Shown: piece after piece, positions 8,097-17,824 of the stretch | Position numbering within the stretch: the stretch's first letter is position 1 | Layout: each line of letters opens with the position of its first letter | NCBI RefSeq assembly: GCF_006517235.1 | Contig: NZ_CP041188.1 | Coordinates: forward strand, 1,550,001-1,614,000 | Source of the DNA: Pseudarthrobacter sp. NIBRBAC000502772 | GTDB lineage: Bacteria > Actinomycetota > Actinomycetes > Actinomycetales > Micrococcaceae | Direction: 5' to 3' | DNA: 64,000 bases | Position numbers and translations under genes: made by a program | The notes under the pieces: generated by a model | What the model was told of the DNA's origin: nothing | What the model saw: the letters and a program-made list of their open reading frames with translations, nothing else | Database searches by the model: none

Positions 8097-9405
8097 ACAG
8101 GACTGCGGCGATGATCAAGGCCGAGGCCAGGCTGATAATCGGCAGGCCCCGGGAGAGATTGGCGATCAGGGTGAACGCCACCACCGCGGCACCCGCGACA
8201 TTCATGATGAGGTAGCCGCGGCGGTGGTCACGGTGGGAAAAGAGGGCCATCGACAGCAGGCCGGCCAGGAAGCTCAGGAAAACCGACACAGCGTAAAAGA
8301 GCACAAGTTCCTGGTCGAGGCCGCCGGCCGCGGCGGTGACGGCGCATGCCAGAGCGGTGAACAGCATCACGCCCCAGTAGGGAGTGTGGTGGGTGTTGGT
8401 GCGTCCCAGCACGGGAGGAAGGATACCGACGGTAGCGCCCTGCCTGTTGGTATGGCGGGCGAGGGCCTTGAGCAGACCGGGGCCTGCCTGGAACGAGGAG
8501 CTGGCGGCGGAGAGAAGCAGCAGGGCGGTAACGAGCTGGAAGGCGGCAAAGACCGGGCCGGGGGCCGCGAGCCGGGCCAGTTCAGCGATCTGGGTGCTGT
8601 CCTCGGGCGGGATGCCAACCTGCAGGTGCGCCGCTTCCAGGGTCAGGCCCAGGGTGATCGATCCGACGATAGCGAGTGTCAGCCACAGGGTGATGCGCCC
8701 GAAGCGGCTCCGCCCGGCGTCATCGAGTTGGCCCAGTTGGGCGATCGCCGACGACGGGGCTTCCACGCCCGTGGCCAGGGCCATGGCCACGGGGAAGGCC
8801 AGTACGACGGCGATGACCGGGGTGTGTCCGGGGGTGTCGGTGATGGTCCCCACCGGGTGCGGGGTGGCGCCCAGGCCGTAGAAGAGGACGAGGGCGGAGA
8901 CGATGATGAACCCCACGGTCATCGCGGCGAACACCAGCCGCCCCAGATGCCCGAACCATGTTGCGGCGCCGACAAGGATGACAAGTGCCAGGGCGAGCAG
9001 CAGCCGCCAGGGCGCGAGGGCGGGAAAGTATGCGATTGCCGCGGACGCCCCGGCCGAGACGCTGATGGCGATCGTGAGGACGAAATCGACTACCAATGCG
9101 CCGATGGGTATGAAGGACCAGCGGTCTCCGAAGGCTTCACCGACTGCTGCCGACGCTCCGCCGCCTTGCGGGTAACGGATCACCAGTTGCCGGTAATTGA
9201 GGATCACCAGGGCGATGATCGCCACGACGAGAATCATGGTGGGCACGAGCAGGGCGAGGTCGCCGTTCAGTGCGCGGAGCGCAGCTTCAATGGCGTATGC
9301 GACTGAAGACACGGGGTCGGCCATCACGGCAAACGAGAATGCCAGCAACAGCGCTGTCCGGGACCGGAGTCCGCGCCCTGGGGCTACCTTGTCAGGTGCC
9401 GGCAT
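8020..9405 (-). CDS. APC superfamily permease, KimA-like (probable K+ importer), short form
   Basis: The 461-residue protein carries segments typical of KimA/YdaO-type K+ importers: DPVSSVAYAIEAAL, YRQLVIRYPQGGGASA and VDFVLTIAISVSAGASAA. It has about 12 helices but ends soon after the last one (GIRNVAAEAEEVPE), without the C-terminal cytoplasmic domain of the longer B. subtilis KimA. ATG 9405 has the Shine-Dalgarno sequence GAAAGGAACC. It is first in an operon with trkH, which supports potassium or cation transport; amino-acid transport cannot be excluded from sequence alone. Confidence 0.78.
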   Translation of the reverse strand: MPAPDKVAPGRGLRSRTALLLAFSFAVMADPVSSVAYAIEAALRALNGDLALLVPTMILVVAIIALVILNYRQLVIRYPQGGGASAAVGEAFGDRWSFIPIGALVVDFVLTIAISVSAGASAAIAYFPALAPWRLLLALALVILVGAATWFGHLGRLVFAAMTVGFIIVSALVLFYGLGATPHPVGTITDTPGHTPVIAVVLAFPVAMALATGVEAPSSAIAQLGQLDDAGRSRFGRITLWLTLAIVGSITLGLTLEAAHLQVGIPPEDSTQIAELARLAAPGPVFAAFQLVTALLLLSAASSSFQAGPGLLKALARHTNRQGATVGILPPVLGRTNTHHTPYWGVMLFTALACAVTAAAGGLDQELVLFYAVSVFLSFLAGLLSMALFSHRDHRRGYLIMNVAGAAVVAFTLIANLSRGLPIISLASALIIAAVLYGAWVKAGRPRGIRNVAAEAEEVPE

Positions 9406-9765
9406 CGGATGGTTCCTTTCCGCTCGTCGGCCCGCCCTGCCTGTACCGGTCTGTGCACCGGCCGTCCTGCCGAGAACATCACGGAGCGTAACACCGGAAA
9501 TTGCGAGCACCGCCGCCTACTGCGGAGTATTTACGAATCCTTAACGCCGCTGCTCAACGGGCCTGCAAAACCTTGACTGCTCTGCCTCAGTAATTTCGCA
9601 CCCCCGGGCCGGGGGAGAATTGTGCTGCTCTTCCGAGTCCGTTGGGGTGCTTGTATGCTGTGGATCGGAGAGCCGGGAAGCCTGGTCGGCCCGTGGGCGA
9701 TGCCTGCGGAACGCCCTGGCGACCGCCTCGGGTGTTCGTGTGATGACCTGAGGAGCGGACGGCTC
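9406..9765. promoter_or_regulatory. Divergent intergenic region with a minus-strand extended -10 promoter
   Basis: The 360-bp gap separates the KimA-like operon (minus) from the ABC exporter pair (plus). On the minus strand GGATTC (9540-9535) and CCGGTGTTACGCT (from 9497) have the same 43-bp spacing as matching elements upstream of the APC gene at 15822. TGT-TACGCT looks like an extended -10. On the plus strand, AGGAG at 9751 serves the ABC gene and TATGCT near 9654 is a possible -10. No coding sequence is evident. Confidence 0.4.
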
Positions 9766-10677
9766 ATGAATGCAGCAGCACCTGTTATTGAAACTCTCGG
9801 CCTCGTGAAGGATTTCGGCAGGACACGGGCACTGGACGGCCTGGACCTGAGCGTCGCCGCCGGTGAAATTCACGGATTTCTGGGCCCCAACGGTGCGGGG
9901 AAATCCACAACGCTGAGGATCCTCCTGGGCCTCATCCGCCCGACGACCGGTACCGTCCGGGTGCTCGGGATGGATCCCTGGGGCGACCCCGTCAGCACGC
10001 ACCGGGACATTGCCTACGTTCCCGGTGACGTGAGTTTGTGGCCCAACCTTTCCGGTGGGGAAGTCATCGACCTGCTCACCGGCCTGCGCGGCGGTGCCGA
10101 CGAGACGCTGCGCCGTGAGCTCATCGAGGAGTTTGAGTTCGATCCGCGGAAGAAGGCCCGCACTTACTCGAAGGGCAACCGGCAGAAGGTCGCCCTGATC
10201 GCCGCGTTCTCCCGCCCGGCACGGCTGTATCTGCTGGATGAGCCCAGCGCGGGTCTGGACCCGGTGATGGATGCCGTGTTCCGCCGCCAGATCGAAAGGG
10301 TCAGCAGGGACGGGGCGACCGTCTTGCTCTCCAGCCACATTCTCAGCGAGGTAGAACAGCTTTGTGACCGGATCACCATCATCCGGTCCGGAAAAGCGGT
10401 CGAGAGCGGGACCCTGGGCGAACTCCGGCACCTGAAACGGACACATTTCCGGGTCACGGGACTGGCCGAGCCGGCACAGCTGGCGGCTCTGCCCGGCACA
10501 CACGGGATCAGCATAAACGGCGCCTCCGCCGAGTTCGACGCCGATGCCGCCGACCTGGGTGCTGTCCTGGCCGGCATCGCCGAGCCAGGGATCAGCGGGC
10601 TATCCGTCGCACCCCCTTCCCTGGAGTCCTTGTTCCTGCGCCACTACAGTGACCGCAATGACAGCGAGGTTCGGTGA
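9766..10677 (+). CDS. ABC transporter ATP-binding protein
   Basis: The 303-residue ATPase has Walker A GPNGAGKST, an unusual signature YSKGNRQKV in place of LSGGQ, Walker B LYLLDEPSAGLDP and the switch histidine in LLSSHILSEVE. The C-terminal 80 residues form the extra domain common in actinobacterial antibiotic or polyketide exporters. ATG 9766 follows AGGAG at 9751-9755. Its TGA overlaps the permease start by one base, so the pair is translationally coupled and forms an exporter in the cytoplasmic membrane. The substrate is unknown; self-resistance or lipid export are possible. Confidence 0.92.
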   Translation: MNAAAPVIETLGLVKDFGRTRALDGLDLSVAAGEIHGFLGPNGAGKSTTLRILLGLIRPTTGTVRVLGMDPWGDPVSTHRDIAYVPGDVSLWPNLSGGEVIDLLTGLRGGADETLRRELIEEFEFDPRKKARTYSKGNRQKVALIAAFSRPARLYLLDEPSAGLDPVMDAVFRRQIERVSRDGATVLLSSHILSEVEQLCDRITIIRSGKAVESGTLGELRHLKRTHFRVTGLAEPAQLAALPGTHGISINGASAEFDADAADLGAVLAGIAEPGISGLSVAPPSLESLFLRHYSDRNDSEVR

Positions 10678-12296
10678 TGCCCGGGGTGCTGCGGCTGGCA
10701 CTGTTCCAGGCACGCAGGGACCGGGTGACGCTGCCCGTCTGGATCCTGGGTATCACTCTGCTGGGCTTTGCGACCTCCACCGCGGTCGTCACCCAATTTG
10801 GTGACGAGCCCTCGCAGGCTGCGATCCTGACCCTGGCAGCTACGAACCCTGCGTTCCTCTTCCTCCGCGGCCTGCCCGACGGCACCGGCATCGGGCCGGT
10901 CGTGTTCTTCCAGGGCTACGCCTTCACGGCCGTGCTGGCGGGACTGATGAGTACTTTCTTGGTGGTGCGGCACACCCGCACCGATGAAGAGCTGGGACGG
11001 GCCGAACTCCTCAGCTCGGTCCCGCTCCCGCGGGCAGCATCCCTGGCGGCGACGCTTCTGCTGGGCGCGGCCGCGAACCTGCTGCTGGCCGTGTTCGTTG
11101 CCGCCGGTTTCGTCGCGGCCGGGCTGGACGTTCCCGGCGCAGCGGGCGCGGGTGCAGCCGTCGGCGCTGTCGGTCTCATCTTTGTGGGCCTTGCCGCTGT
11201 CACTGCCCAATTCCTGCCCACGGGCCGGAGTGCCAACGGTGCCGCCGCGGGCGTGGTGGGGGCGGCGTATCTGCTCCGGGGTGTGGGGGACGCGTTGGGG
11301 ACTCCGGCGGCGGACCTGCTGCACGTGACGAGCGCGTGGCCGTCGCTGCTCTCGCCCATCGGCTGGGGCCAGCGATCACGGCCGTTCACCAGCCTCGACC
11401 TGTCCGCGCTGCTGGTACTCCTCGCCGCCGCAGTGGCCTTGGGAGCAGCCGCCACGCTGATCCGGCGACGCCGGGATATGGGCGCCAGCCTCCTGCCCCA
11501 GCGTGACGGCAGGGAGCGGGCCGGAGCCGGAGGCACCTCGTTCGTGGGCCTGGCCTGGCGCCTGCAACGCTCAACCCTGGCCGGATGGTGCATCGGGGCA
11601 GCGACATTGGGCGCCGTGGCGGGCGCCCTGGGTCCCCTGGTTTCGGAGACGGTGTCCAGTGTGGCGCCGCTGCGGGACCTGATTTCCCGGCTCGTGCCCG
11701 GCGGCCAGGCCGGCCTGATCGACGTGTTCGTTACGGCCCTGCTTGGCGTGGCCGGCGTGTTCGCGGCCGCGGCAGGCATCCAGGCGGTGCTGCGGATGCG
11801 GGCAGAAGAGGCCGAGGGCAGATCCGAGCTCCTTCTGGCCGCGCCGCTGTCCCGGGCCCGGTGGCTTGGTGCGAACGTGGTCATCGCGGCCGTCTCCGCT
11901 GTCGTGGTCGCGGGAACAGCCGGCAGCGCTGCCGCCCTCGGTCTGGGACTCTCGGGCGCGGCCAACGGACCCGCCGGGTACTTGGTGGCCGCAGCGCTGG
12001 CGCACGTTCCGGCCGCACTGGTGTTCCTGGCCGCGGCCTCTGTGGTCTTCGCGTCCGTACCGCGGCTCAGTATTCTGCTGGGTTGGGGGATGCTGGCGGC
12101 AGGGCTCGTCCTGGGCGAATTCGGGGAGTTGTTCGGCCTGCCGTTGTGGCTGCAGGACGTGAGCCCGTTCCGGCATTCTTCGGCCATGCCCGTGGAACCG
12201 TTCGACCCGGCAGGGGCGCTGGCCATGGCCGTCATCGCGGCGGCCTTGGCATCCCTGGCTGCCTATTGCGTCCAGCGCCGTGACCTCACCGCGTGA
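10677..12296 (+). CDS. ABC transporter permease (polyketide/antibiotic exporter type, COG3559-like)
   Basis: The 539-residue membrane protein consists of two homologous halves, each with about six helices. The first starts LRLALFQARRDRVTLPVWIL and the second starts after WRLQRSTLAGWCIGAATLG. Each half contains an R-x-x-E-L-L segment (ELGRAELLSSVPLPRA and EEAEGRSELLLAAPLSRA), characteristic of this exporter family. The start ATG overlaps the stop of the ATPase gene (TGATG). It makes the membrane channel for the ATPase upstream. Confidence 0.9.
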   Translation: MPGVLRLALFQARRDRVTLPVWILGITLLGFATSTAVVTQFGDEPSQAAILTLAATNPAFLFLRGLPDGTGIGPVVFFQGYAFTAVLAGLMSTFLVVRHTRTDEELGRAELLSSVPLPRAASLAATLLLGAAANLLLAVFVAAGFVAAGLDVPGAAGAGAAVGAVGLIFVGLAAVTAQFLPTGRSANGAAAGVVGAAYLLRGVGDALGTPAADLLHVTSAWPSLLSPIGWGQRSRPFTSLDLSALLVLLAAAVALGAAATLIRRRRDMGASLLPQRDGRERAGAGGTSFVGLAWRLQRSTLAGWCIGAATLGAVAGALGPLVSETVSSVAPLRDLISRLVPGGQAGLIDVFVTALLGVAGVFAAAAGIQAVLRMRAEEAEGRSELLLAAPLSRARWLGANVVIAAVSAVVVAGTAGSAAALGLGLSGAANGPAGYLVAAALAHVPAALVFLAAASVVFASVPRLSILLGWGMLAAGLVLGEFGELFGLPLWLQDVSPFRHSSAMPVEPFDPAGALAMAVIAAALASLAAYCVQRRDLTA

Positions 12297-12406
12297 AGGG
12301 CGTCATGTGCGAACCTCCCGCCGGGGTCAGGACTGGACGGCGAGTAGCTCCACAGCGCCGGGGTGACCATGACTTGGACCGGGTTGGGAACTGACAGACT
12401 GTGGAT

Positions 12407-14977
12407 ATGGCAAGGGGAACTCTTCGCATTTTTCTGGGGGCAGCGCCGGGGGTGGGCATGACTTTTGCCATGTTGCAGGAGGCCCACCAGTTGCTCGGCG
12501 GCGGCAGGGATGTTGTTGTCGGCATCGCCGTGGACCATGGCCGGCTGGAAACGCGGGAACTCATGACAGGGCTGGAGGTCATTATCGCGCGGCTGGCGGA
12601 GCCCGACAGCCTTGGCGTGCAGGAGATGGACGTGGATTCAGTGTTGGCCCGGCACCCTGAGGTTGCCGTCGTTGATGAGTATGCTCATGCCAACGCTCCT
12701 GGGAGTCGGAACGCTCAGCGGTGGCAGGACATCGAGGCGCTGCTTGACGCAGGCATTGATGTGCTCTCCACCGTTAACGTCCAGAACCTTGCCTCTCTGG
12801 GGGACGTCGTGTCCGCCATCACCCAGGTGCCTCAGAACGAATCGATTCCTGATGAGGTCGTGCGCAGGGCAGATCAGATCGAACTCGTGGACATTTCTCC
12901 GGAATTGCTGCGCCAGCGGCTCGCTGATGGAAACATCTATCCCAGAGACAGAGTTGACGCTGCCCTGGCAAATGAATTCCGGCTCGGCAACCTCTTCGCG
13001 CTGCGGGAGGTCGCCCTGATCTGGCTGGCAGACAGAGTCGATGAAGGGCTGGCGAAATACCGGGCCAGCCAGGGCATCACAGCAAACTGGCCGGCGCGCG
13101 AACGGGTGGTCGTCGGCCTCACAGGGGGCCCGGAGGGCGAGGTGCTCGTCCGGCGGGCATCGAGGATTCTATCGAGGGTAAATGGCGGAGACCTTTTGGC
13201 TGTTCATGTTCGCCATTCTGACGGCCAACCTGCGGAGTCGCCGCTGGCTCTGGAGGCTCAGCGCCAGCTTGTGACCGATCTGGGCGGAAGCTACCACACG
13301 GTATCCGGCGACGACATAGCAGAGACTTTGCTGGAGTTTGCCCGTAGCGTCAATGCAACCCAGATTGTCGTGGGGGTCTCCCGGGGCCGGCTGAGCAGCC
13401 GGCTGCTGGGCAGCGGCGTGGGGTCCAAGGTGGTTAGGGGCTCCGGCGACATCGACGTTCACATGGTCTCCCACCCCCTGGGCAGTCGCGGACTGCCCAA
13501 GGTCAGCTCCGGAGGGCTGGGGCGGGCCAGAACTACCGCGGGCTTTGTCTTGGCGGTACTCGTCCCTGTCCTGGCCACCGCGTTGATGTCGCTTGGCCCG
13601 GAGTTGAACTTTGCCACTCATGTGCTGGTCCATCTGACCGGAGTGATGGCGGTGGCATTCATCGGGGGTCTGTGGCCCGCAGTGCTCGCTGCGATTCTGG
13701 ACTCGTTGCTGCTCAATTACTTCGAGACTGATCCCGTCGGGAGCTTCAGCATCAATGACCCGCAGAATCTGTTCGCTTTGCTCGTGTTCGTGGGTGCTGC
13801 CATTGCTGTGTCCCTGGTCGTGGGTCTCTCGGCCAAGCGGGCACAGGAGGCTGCCCGTGCCCGTGCCGAGGCGGCGACATTGGCGGACCTGGCCAGGGAC
13901 GCCCTGATCGAAGATGACACCATTGCGGCATTCCTGGACAAGGTCCGTGAGACCTTCCAGGTCCGCTCCGCCGGACTGTTCACCAGAGCTGCGGACGCTG
14001 GTGGCTGGGATCTTCAGGCGCATTCAGGAGAAGCGCCGCCGCCGGCTCCAGGGTCGGGGGAATCCGACGCCGATGCGTGTGAAATCGCAGATCCGGAGAC
14101 CGCACTGGTGGTCTCGGGCAGGACGCTCACCGCCGGGGAGCGGCGGTTGCTGACAGCACACGGGGCACACCTGCTCTTACTCCGGCAGCGTCATGCACTC
14201 CACCTCAGACTAAAGAAGACCACGAAACTGGCGGAGGGCAACAGCATCCGGACGTCCATTCTGCGTGCGGTCAGCCATGACCTTCGGACACCGCTGGCGG
14301 GAATCAAGCTTGCCGTCACCGCTCTGCAGCGCCAGAAGCGACGGCTTCCTGAAGAGGTACAGGACGAAATGCTCAACACCATCGAATCCTATTCCGATCG
14401 GCTCGATGCCCTGATCGCGAACCTCCTGGACATGTCCCGAATATCCAGCGGATCCACCGCCCCGCTCACATCTCCGGTGACCTGGCGTGATGCCATCGAA
14501 GACGCGCTGCGGGGGCTGCCGGAAGGAGCCATACGGATTGATCTTGCTCCGAACATGCCAGCCATCGATGCCGACATTGGCATGCTGGAACGCGTTATCG
14601 CCAATATCGTGGAGAACGCCCTGAAATACGCCCCCGGCTCTGACATTGTCATCGTCGGACCCTCCAGCGGATCAGGGGCCGCCACCATCGAAGGACGTCC
14701 CTGCGGAGAACTCCGGATCGTGGACCACGGTCAGGGTGTGCAGGCAGCGGACGTGGTCGCCATGTTTGAGCCGTTCCAGCGCCTCGATGATGCGCCGGAA
14801 GGCCTCGGCATAGGGCTGGGGCTGGCTGTCGCGAAAGGTTTCACCGAAGCGATGGGTGGACTGCTGACGGCAGAACCGACGCCAGGGGGAGGACTGACGA
14901 TCGTGATCCGGCTCCCTCTTTCCGCCGGATGGAACTCGCATCTCAATTCCCGCGATGGCGAAAGAGATGAGCCATGA
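12407..14977 (+). CDS. kdpD: KdpD-like sensor histidine kinase with an altered Walker A motif
   Basis: The 856-residue protein has the full KdpD order: N-terminal KdpD domain (residues 1-210), a USP-like domain (about 230-360), four transmembrane helices (about 374-478), a linker region, HisKA with SHDLRTPLAGIK (His near 624), and HATPase with NIVENALKYAP, DHGQGV and GLGIGLGLAVAKG. The Walker A is GAAPGVGMT, with Met18 where the family has Lys, and DELAHTN is changed to DEYAHAN. ATG 12407 begins MARGTLRI as in relatives. It normally controls the KdpFABC K+ pump, but no kdpFABC is in the window. kdpE overlaps its 3' end by ATGA. Confidence 0.88.
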   Translation: MARGTLRIFLGAAPGVGMTFAMLQEAHQLLGGGRDVVVGIAVDHGRLETRELMTGLEVIIARLAEPDSLGVQEMDVDSVLARHPEVAVVDEYAHANAPGSRNAQRWQDIEALLDAGIDVLSTVNVQNLASLGDVVSAITQVPQNESIPDEVVRRADQIELVDISPELLRQRLADGNIYPRDRVDAALANEFRLGNLFALREVALIWLADRVDEGLAKYRASQGITANWPARERVVVGLTGGPEGEVLVRRASRILSRVNGGDLLAVHVRHSDGQPAESPLALEAQRQLVTDLGGSYHTVSGDDIAETLLEFARSVNATQIVVGVSRGRLSSRLLGSGVGSKVVRGSGDIDVHMVSHPLGSRGLPKVSSGGLGRARTTAGFVLAVLVPVLATALMSLGPELNFATHVLVHLTGVMAVAFIGGLWPAVLAAILDSLLLNYFETDPVGSFSINDPQNLFALLVFVGAAIAVSLVVGLSAKRAQEAARARAEAATLADLARDALIEDDTIAAFLDKVRETFQVRSAGLFTRAADAGGWDLQAHSGEAPPPAPGSGESDADACEIADPETALVVSGRTLTAGERRLLTAHGAHLLLLRQRHALHLRLKKTTKLAEGNSIRTSILRAVSHDLRTPLAGIKLAVTALQRQKRRLPEEVQDEMLNTIESYSDRLDALIANLLDMSRISSGSTAPLTSPVTWRDAIEDALRGLPEGAIRIDLAPNMPAIDADIGMLERVIANIVENALKYAPGSDIVIVGPSSGSGAATIEGRPCGELRIVDHGQGVQAADVVAMFEPFQRLDDAPEGLGIGLGLAVAKGFTEAMGGLLTAEPTPGGGLTIVIRLPLSAGWNSHLNSRDGERDEP

Positions 14978-15656
14978 GGACCATACTTGTCGTAGATGAC
15001 GAACCCCAGCTCCTGCGAGCGTTGCAGGTAAACCTGCACGCCGAGGGATACCAGGTGCTGACCGCGCTGGACGGGACCATGGCTCTTCAGCACGCCGCGA
15101 GCCACCATCCGGATCTCATCGTTCTGGACCTTGGACTGCCCGACATCAATGGCGTGGACGTCATCACCAAAATTCGCCGTTCCAGCAGCACGCCGATCAT
15201 TGTTCTCTCTGCCCGGCACGGGTCCGTGGACAAAGTCAGGGCCCTCGACGCGGGAGCGGATGACTATGTGACCAAACCTTTTGGTCTGGATGAACTTCTG
15301 GCACGGTTGCGCGTTGCCGAACGCCGCCTCGGAACATCCGACGGAGACGAACAAGACCTGACAGTCGATGTAGGGGACTTCGAAGTGGACCTCGCAAACC
15401 AGAAAGTGACCCGCGATGGTGCCCCGGTCCGGCTCACCCCCGCGAATGGGCAATTCTGCAACTGCTGGTCCGCAACCCGGGACGGCTCATCACCCAGCAG
15501 CAGATGCTGGCGAAGATCTGGGGCCCAGGTTACGACGGCGAAACTCAATACCTGCGTGTCTATATGGGACAGTTGCGCCGCAAGCTTGAAGCTGACCCGG
15601 CTCGGCCCCGCCACCTTCTCACCGAAGCCGGAATGGGATACCGCTTCGAGCCTTAG
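14974..15656 (+). pseudogene. kdpE: KdpE-like response regulator, frameshifted in the DNA-binding domain
   Basis: The receiver domain is intact (ILVVDDEPQ, VLDLGLPD, VLSAR, KPF). After RDGAPVRLTP near 15440 the frame turns to non-family sequence. Removing a -1 shift at 15439-15446 (a C-rich run) restores a complete OmpR winged helix: EWAILQLLVRNPGRLI, MLAKIWGPGYDGETQYLRVY and EAGMGYRFEP ending at TAG 15656. As given, the unshifted frame runs on to 15723 with a nonsense tail and would lack DNA binding. Either the gene has decayed or one base is missing in the sequence. The gene is translationally coupled to kdpD. Confidence 0.85.
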
Positions 15657-15821
15657 TCCGCCTCTGAACGGCGGCCGCCTCGAGATCCGGCGTCGGTCTG
15701 AGGTCCCGGACGTGGCGGCGTAAAGGATTCATCAAAAAACGCCCCTTTCTCGGTCCGCGGTTCGGCGCCGGTGTTAGTTTCGCTCTGGTTGCGGTGCAAG
15801 TTGCCGTGCGGAAAGGAACCA
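15657..15821 (+). promoter_or_regulatory. Leader/promoter of the large APC permease
   Basis: GGATTC (15725-15730) lies 43 bp before CCGGTGTTAG (15768-15777), the same spacing as on the minus strand upstream of the KimA-like gene. TGT-TAGTTT (15772-15780) resembles an extended -10 without an obvious -35. The leader ends in GCGGAAAGGAACC, the same Shine-Dalgarno block as the KimA-like gene. Common control, perhaps by the KdpDE-like pair, is inferred. Confidence 0.4.
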
Positions 15822-17798
15822 ATGACCACGTTGAGCAGGCCACCGGCTGACCACTCGTCCCCCTCGTCGGACGGGAAGCCGACGCTGAAGAGTTGGCTGC
15901 TCTTCGGCCTCCAGGACAGCAAGGGCTCACACCCGGGCCCAGGTGGTGTGACTTCGCCTCAGGAAAAGAAGCATCCCTGGTGGCAGGTGATGTGCCTGAC
16001 AGGCGTGGACTACTTCTCCACCCTGGGCTACCAGCCGGCCATTGCAGCCTTGGCTGCCGGTGTCATCTCTCCCTTGGCCACAATGGTGCTGGTTGCCGTC
16101 ACTCTTTTCGGCGCCCTGCCCGTTTACCGGCGGGTTGCCGGCGAAAGCCCCCGCGGCGAGGGGTCCATCGCCATGCTCGAACGGCTGGTTCCGAGCTGGG
16201 GCGGCAAGCTGTTGGTCCTGGTACTGCTTGGGTTCGCCGCCACTGACTTCATGATCACCATGACACTGTCGGCCGCCGATGCCAGCGAGCACCTGATCCA
16301 CAACCCCTTGGTTCCCGCCTGGTTCCAGGGACAGAACGTCCTCGTCACGCTCTTCCTCCTGGCACTCCTCGCGGCCGTGTTCCTGCGCGGCTTCAAGGAA
16401 GCCATCGGAGTCGCCGTCGCAATTGTTCTCGTGTACCTCAGCCTCAACGCCGTGATCGTGGTCGTAGCAACCGTTCAAGTCTTCACCCACCCAGTAGCCG
16501 TCACTGACTGGTCCACGGCACTGTGGACTGCCCACGGCGATCCCCTCATGGTGATCGCGTTCGCCTTGCTCGTCTTCCCGAAACTGGCACTGGGACTTTC
16601 CGGATTCGAAACCGGAGTCGCGGTTATGCCACAGGTCAGGGGCGACGAGGAGGATACCGAGGAAAACCCTGCGGGCCGCATCCGCGGAACGCGCCGTATG
16701 CTGACGACGGCCGCCGTAATTATGAGTTCCTTCCTGATTACCACCAGCTTCATCACAGTGGTGCTCATCCCGGAGCAGGAATTCCAGGACGGCGGACAGG
16801 CCAACGGTCGCGCCCTGGCCTACCTCGCCCACGAATACCTCGGCGTCGGATTCGGCAGCATCTACGACATCAGCACCATCGCGATCCTCTGGTTCGCCGG
16901 TGCTTCCGCAATGGCTGGGCTGCTGAACTTGGTCCCCCGATACCTTCCCCGGTATGGGATGGCCCCCGGATGGGCCAAAGCAGTCCGCCCCCTCGTGCTC
17001 GTCTTCACGCTGATCGGGTTCCTGATCACCTACCTCTTTGACGCTGATGTGGATGCCCAGGGTGGGGCATATGCCACAGGCGTGCTGGTACTGATGACCT
17101 CGGCAGCTGTTGCAGTCACGCTCTCGGCCCGGCGCCGGAAACAGCGAAAGCGCACCATCGGATTCGGCTCGATCGCCGTGGTGTTCACCTACACCACCAT
17201 TGCCAACATCATTGAACGTCCGGAAGGAATCAAGATCGCAGGCATCTTCATCCTGGGCATCATTGTGATCTCAATGCTCTCGCGGATCCGACGCTCCTTT
17301 GAACTGCACGCCACCCGGGTTCATCTTGATCAGGAAGCGCTGCAATTCATGTCCGCCGACCTCGAAGGGCCAATAGCGATCATCGCCCACGAACCACGCC
17401 GCATATCCGCCGAGGCCTATCAGGACAAGCTCAGATCCGCGATCGAGGTCAGCCATCTGCCCCTCGAACACGAGGCTCTTTTCCTGGAAGTGATCGTGGA
17501 TGATTCCTCCGACTTTGAAACGGAACTGCAGGTGCGCGGCGTGATGCGGCACGGGTACCGCATCCTGGAGGTCCATGGCCCTGTCGTGCCGAACACCATC
17601 GCTTCCGTGCTGCTTCATATCCGCGACGTGACCGGCCTGATGCCTCACATCTACTTCCGCTGGACTGAAGGCAACCCGGTGATAAATCTCCTGCGGTTCC
17701 TCTTCCTTGGCGAAGGCGAAATCGCTCCCGTCACCCGGGAAGTACTGCGGGAAGCGGTGCCCGATGTCACCCAACGCCCGTGGGTCCACGTCGGCTGA
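15822..17798 (+). CDS. Large APC superfamily permease, probable cation (K+) or amino-acid transporter
   Basis: The 658-residue protein has an N-terminal cytoplasmic stretch of 60 residues, then [18 protein letters not shown], about 12 helices, and a C-terminal cytoplasmic domain of about 170 residues starting near [18 protein letters not shown]. The layout of APC core plus long soluble tail resembles KimA-type K+ importers, though the sequence belongs to a different subfamily. The charged loop [14 protein letters not shown] is notable. ATG 15822 follows GAAAGGAACC. It lies 165 bp downstream of kdpDE, and the context favours ion homeostasis over amino-acid uptake; this is inference. Confidence 0.8.
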   Translation: MTTLSRPPADHSSPSSDGKPTLKSWLLFGLQDSKGSHPGPGGVTSPQEKKHPWWQVMCLTGVDYFSTLGYQPAIAALAAGVISPLATMVLVAVTLFGALPVYRRVAGESPRGEGSIAMLERLVPSWGGKLLVLVLLGFAATDFMITMTLSAADASEHLIHNPLVPAWFQGQNVLVTLFLLALLAAVFLRGFKEAIGVAVAIVLVYLSLNAVIVVVATVQVFTHPVAVTDWSTALWTAHGDPLMVIAFALLVFPKLALGLSGFETGVAVMPQVRGDEEDTEENPAGRIRGTRRMLTTAAVIMSSFLITTSFITVVLIPEQEFQDGGQANGRALAYLAHEYLGVGFGSIYDISTIAILWFAGASAMAGLLNLVPRYLPRYGMAPGWAKAVRPLVLVFTLIGFLITYLFDADVDAQGGAYATGVLVLMTSAAVAVTLSARRRKQRKRTIGFGSIAVVFTYTTIANIIERPEGIKIAGIFILGIIVISMLSRIRRSFELHATRVHLDQEALQFMSADLEGPIAIIAHEPRRISAEAYQDKLRSAIEVSHLPLEHEALFLEVIVDDSSDFETELQVRGVMRHGYRILEVHGPVVPNTIASVLLHIRDVTGLMPHIYFRWTEGNPVINLLRFLFLGEGEIAPVTREVLREAVPDVTQRPWVHVG

Positions 17799-17824
17799 CT
17801 GTGGACCAGCACATGCCATTCGAG

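Noticed and set aside
9406..9540. ydaO-type c-di-AMP riboswitch upstream of the KimA-like gene
   Set aside because: The leader is short and I cannot find the conserved core of that riboswitch. A promoter pattern explains the similarity with the other APC leader.
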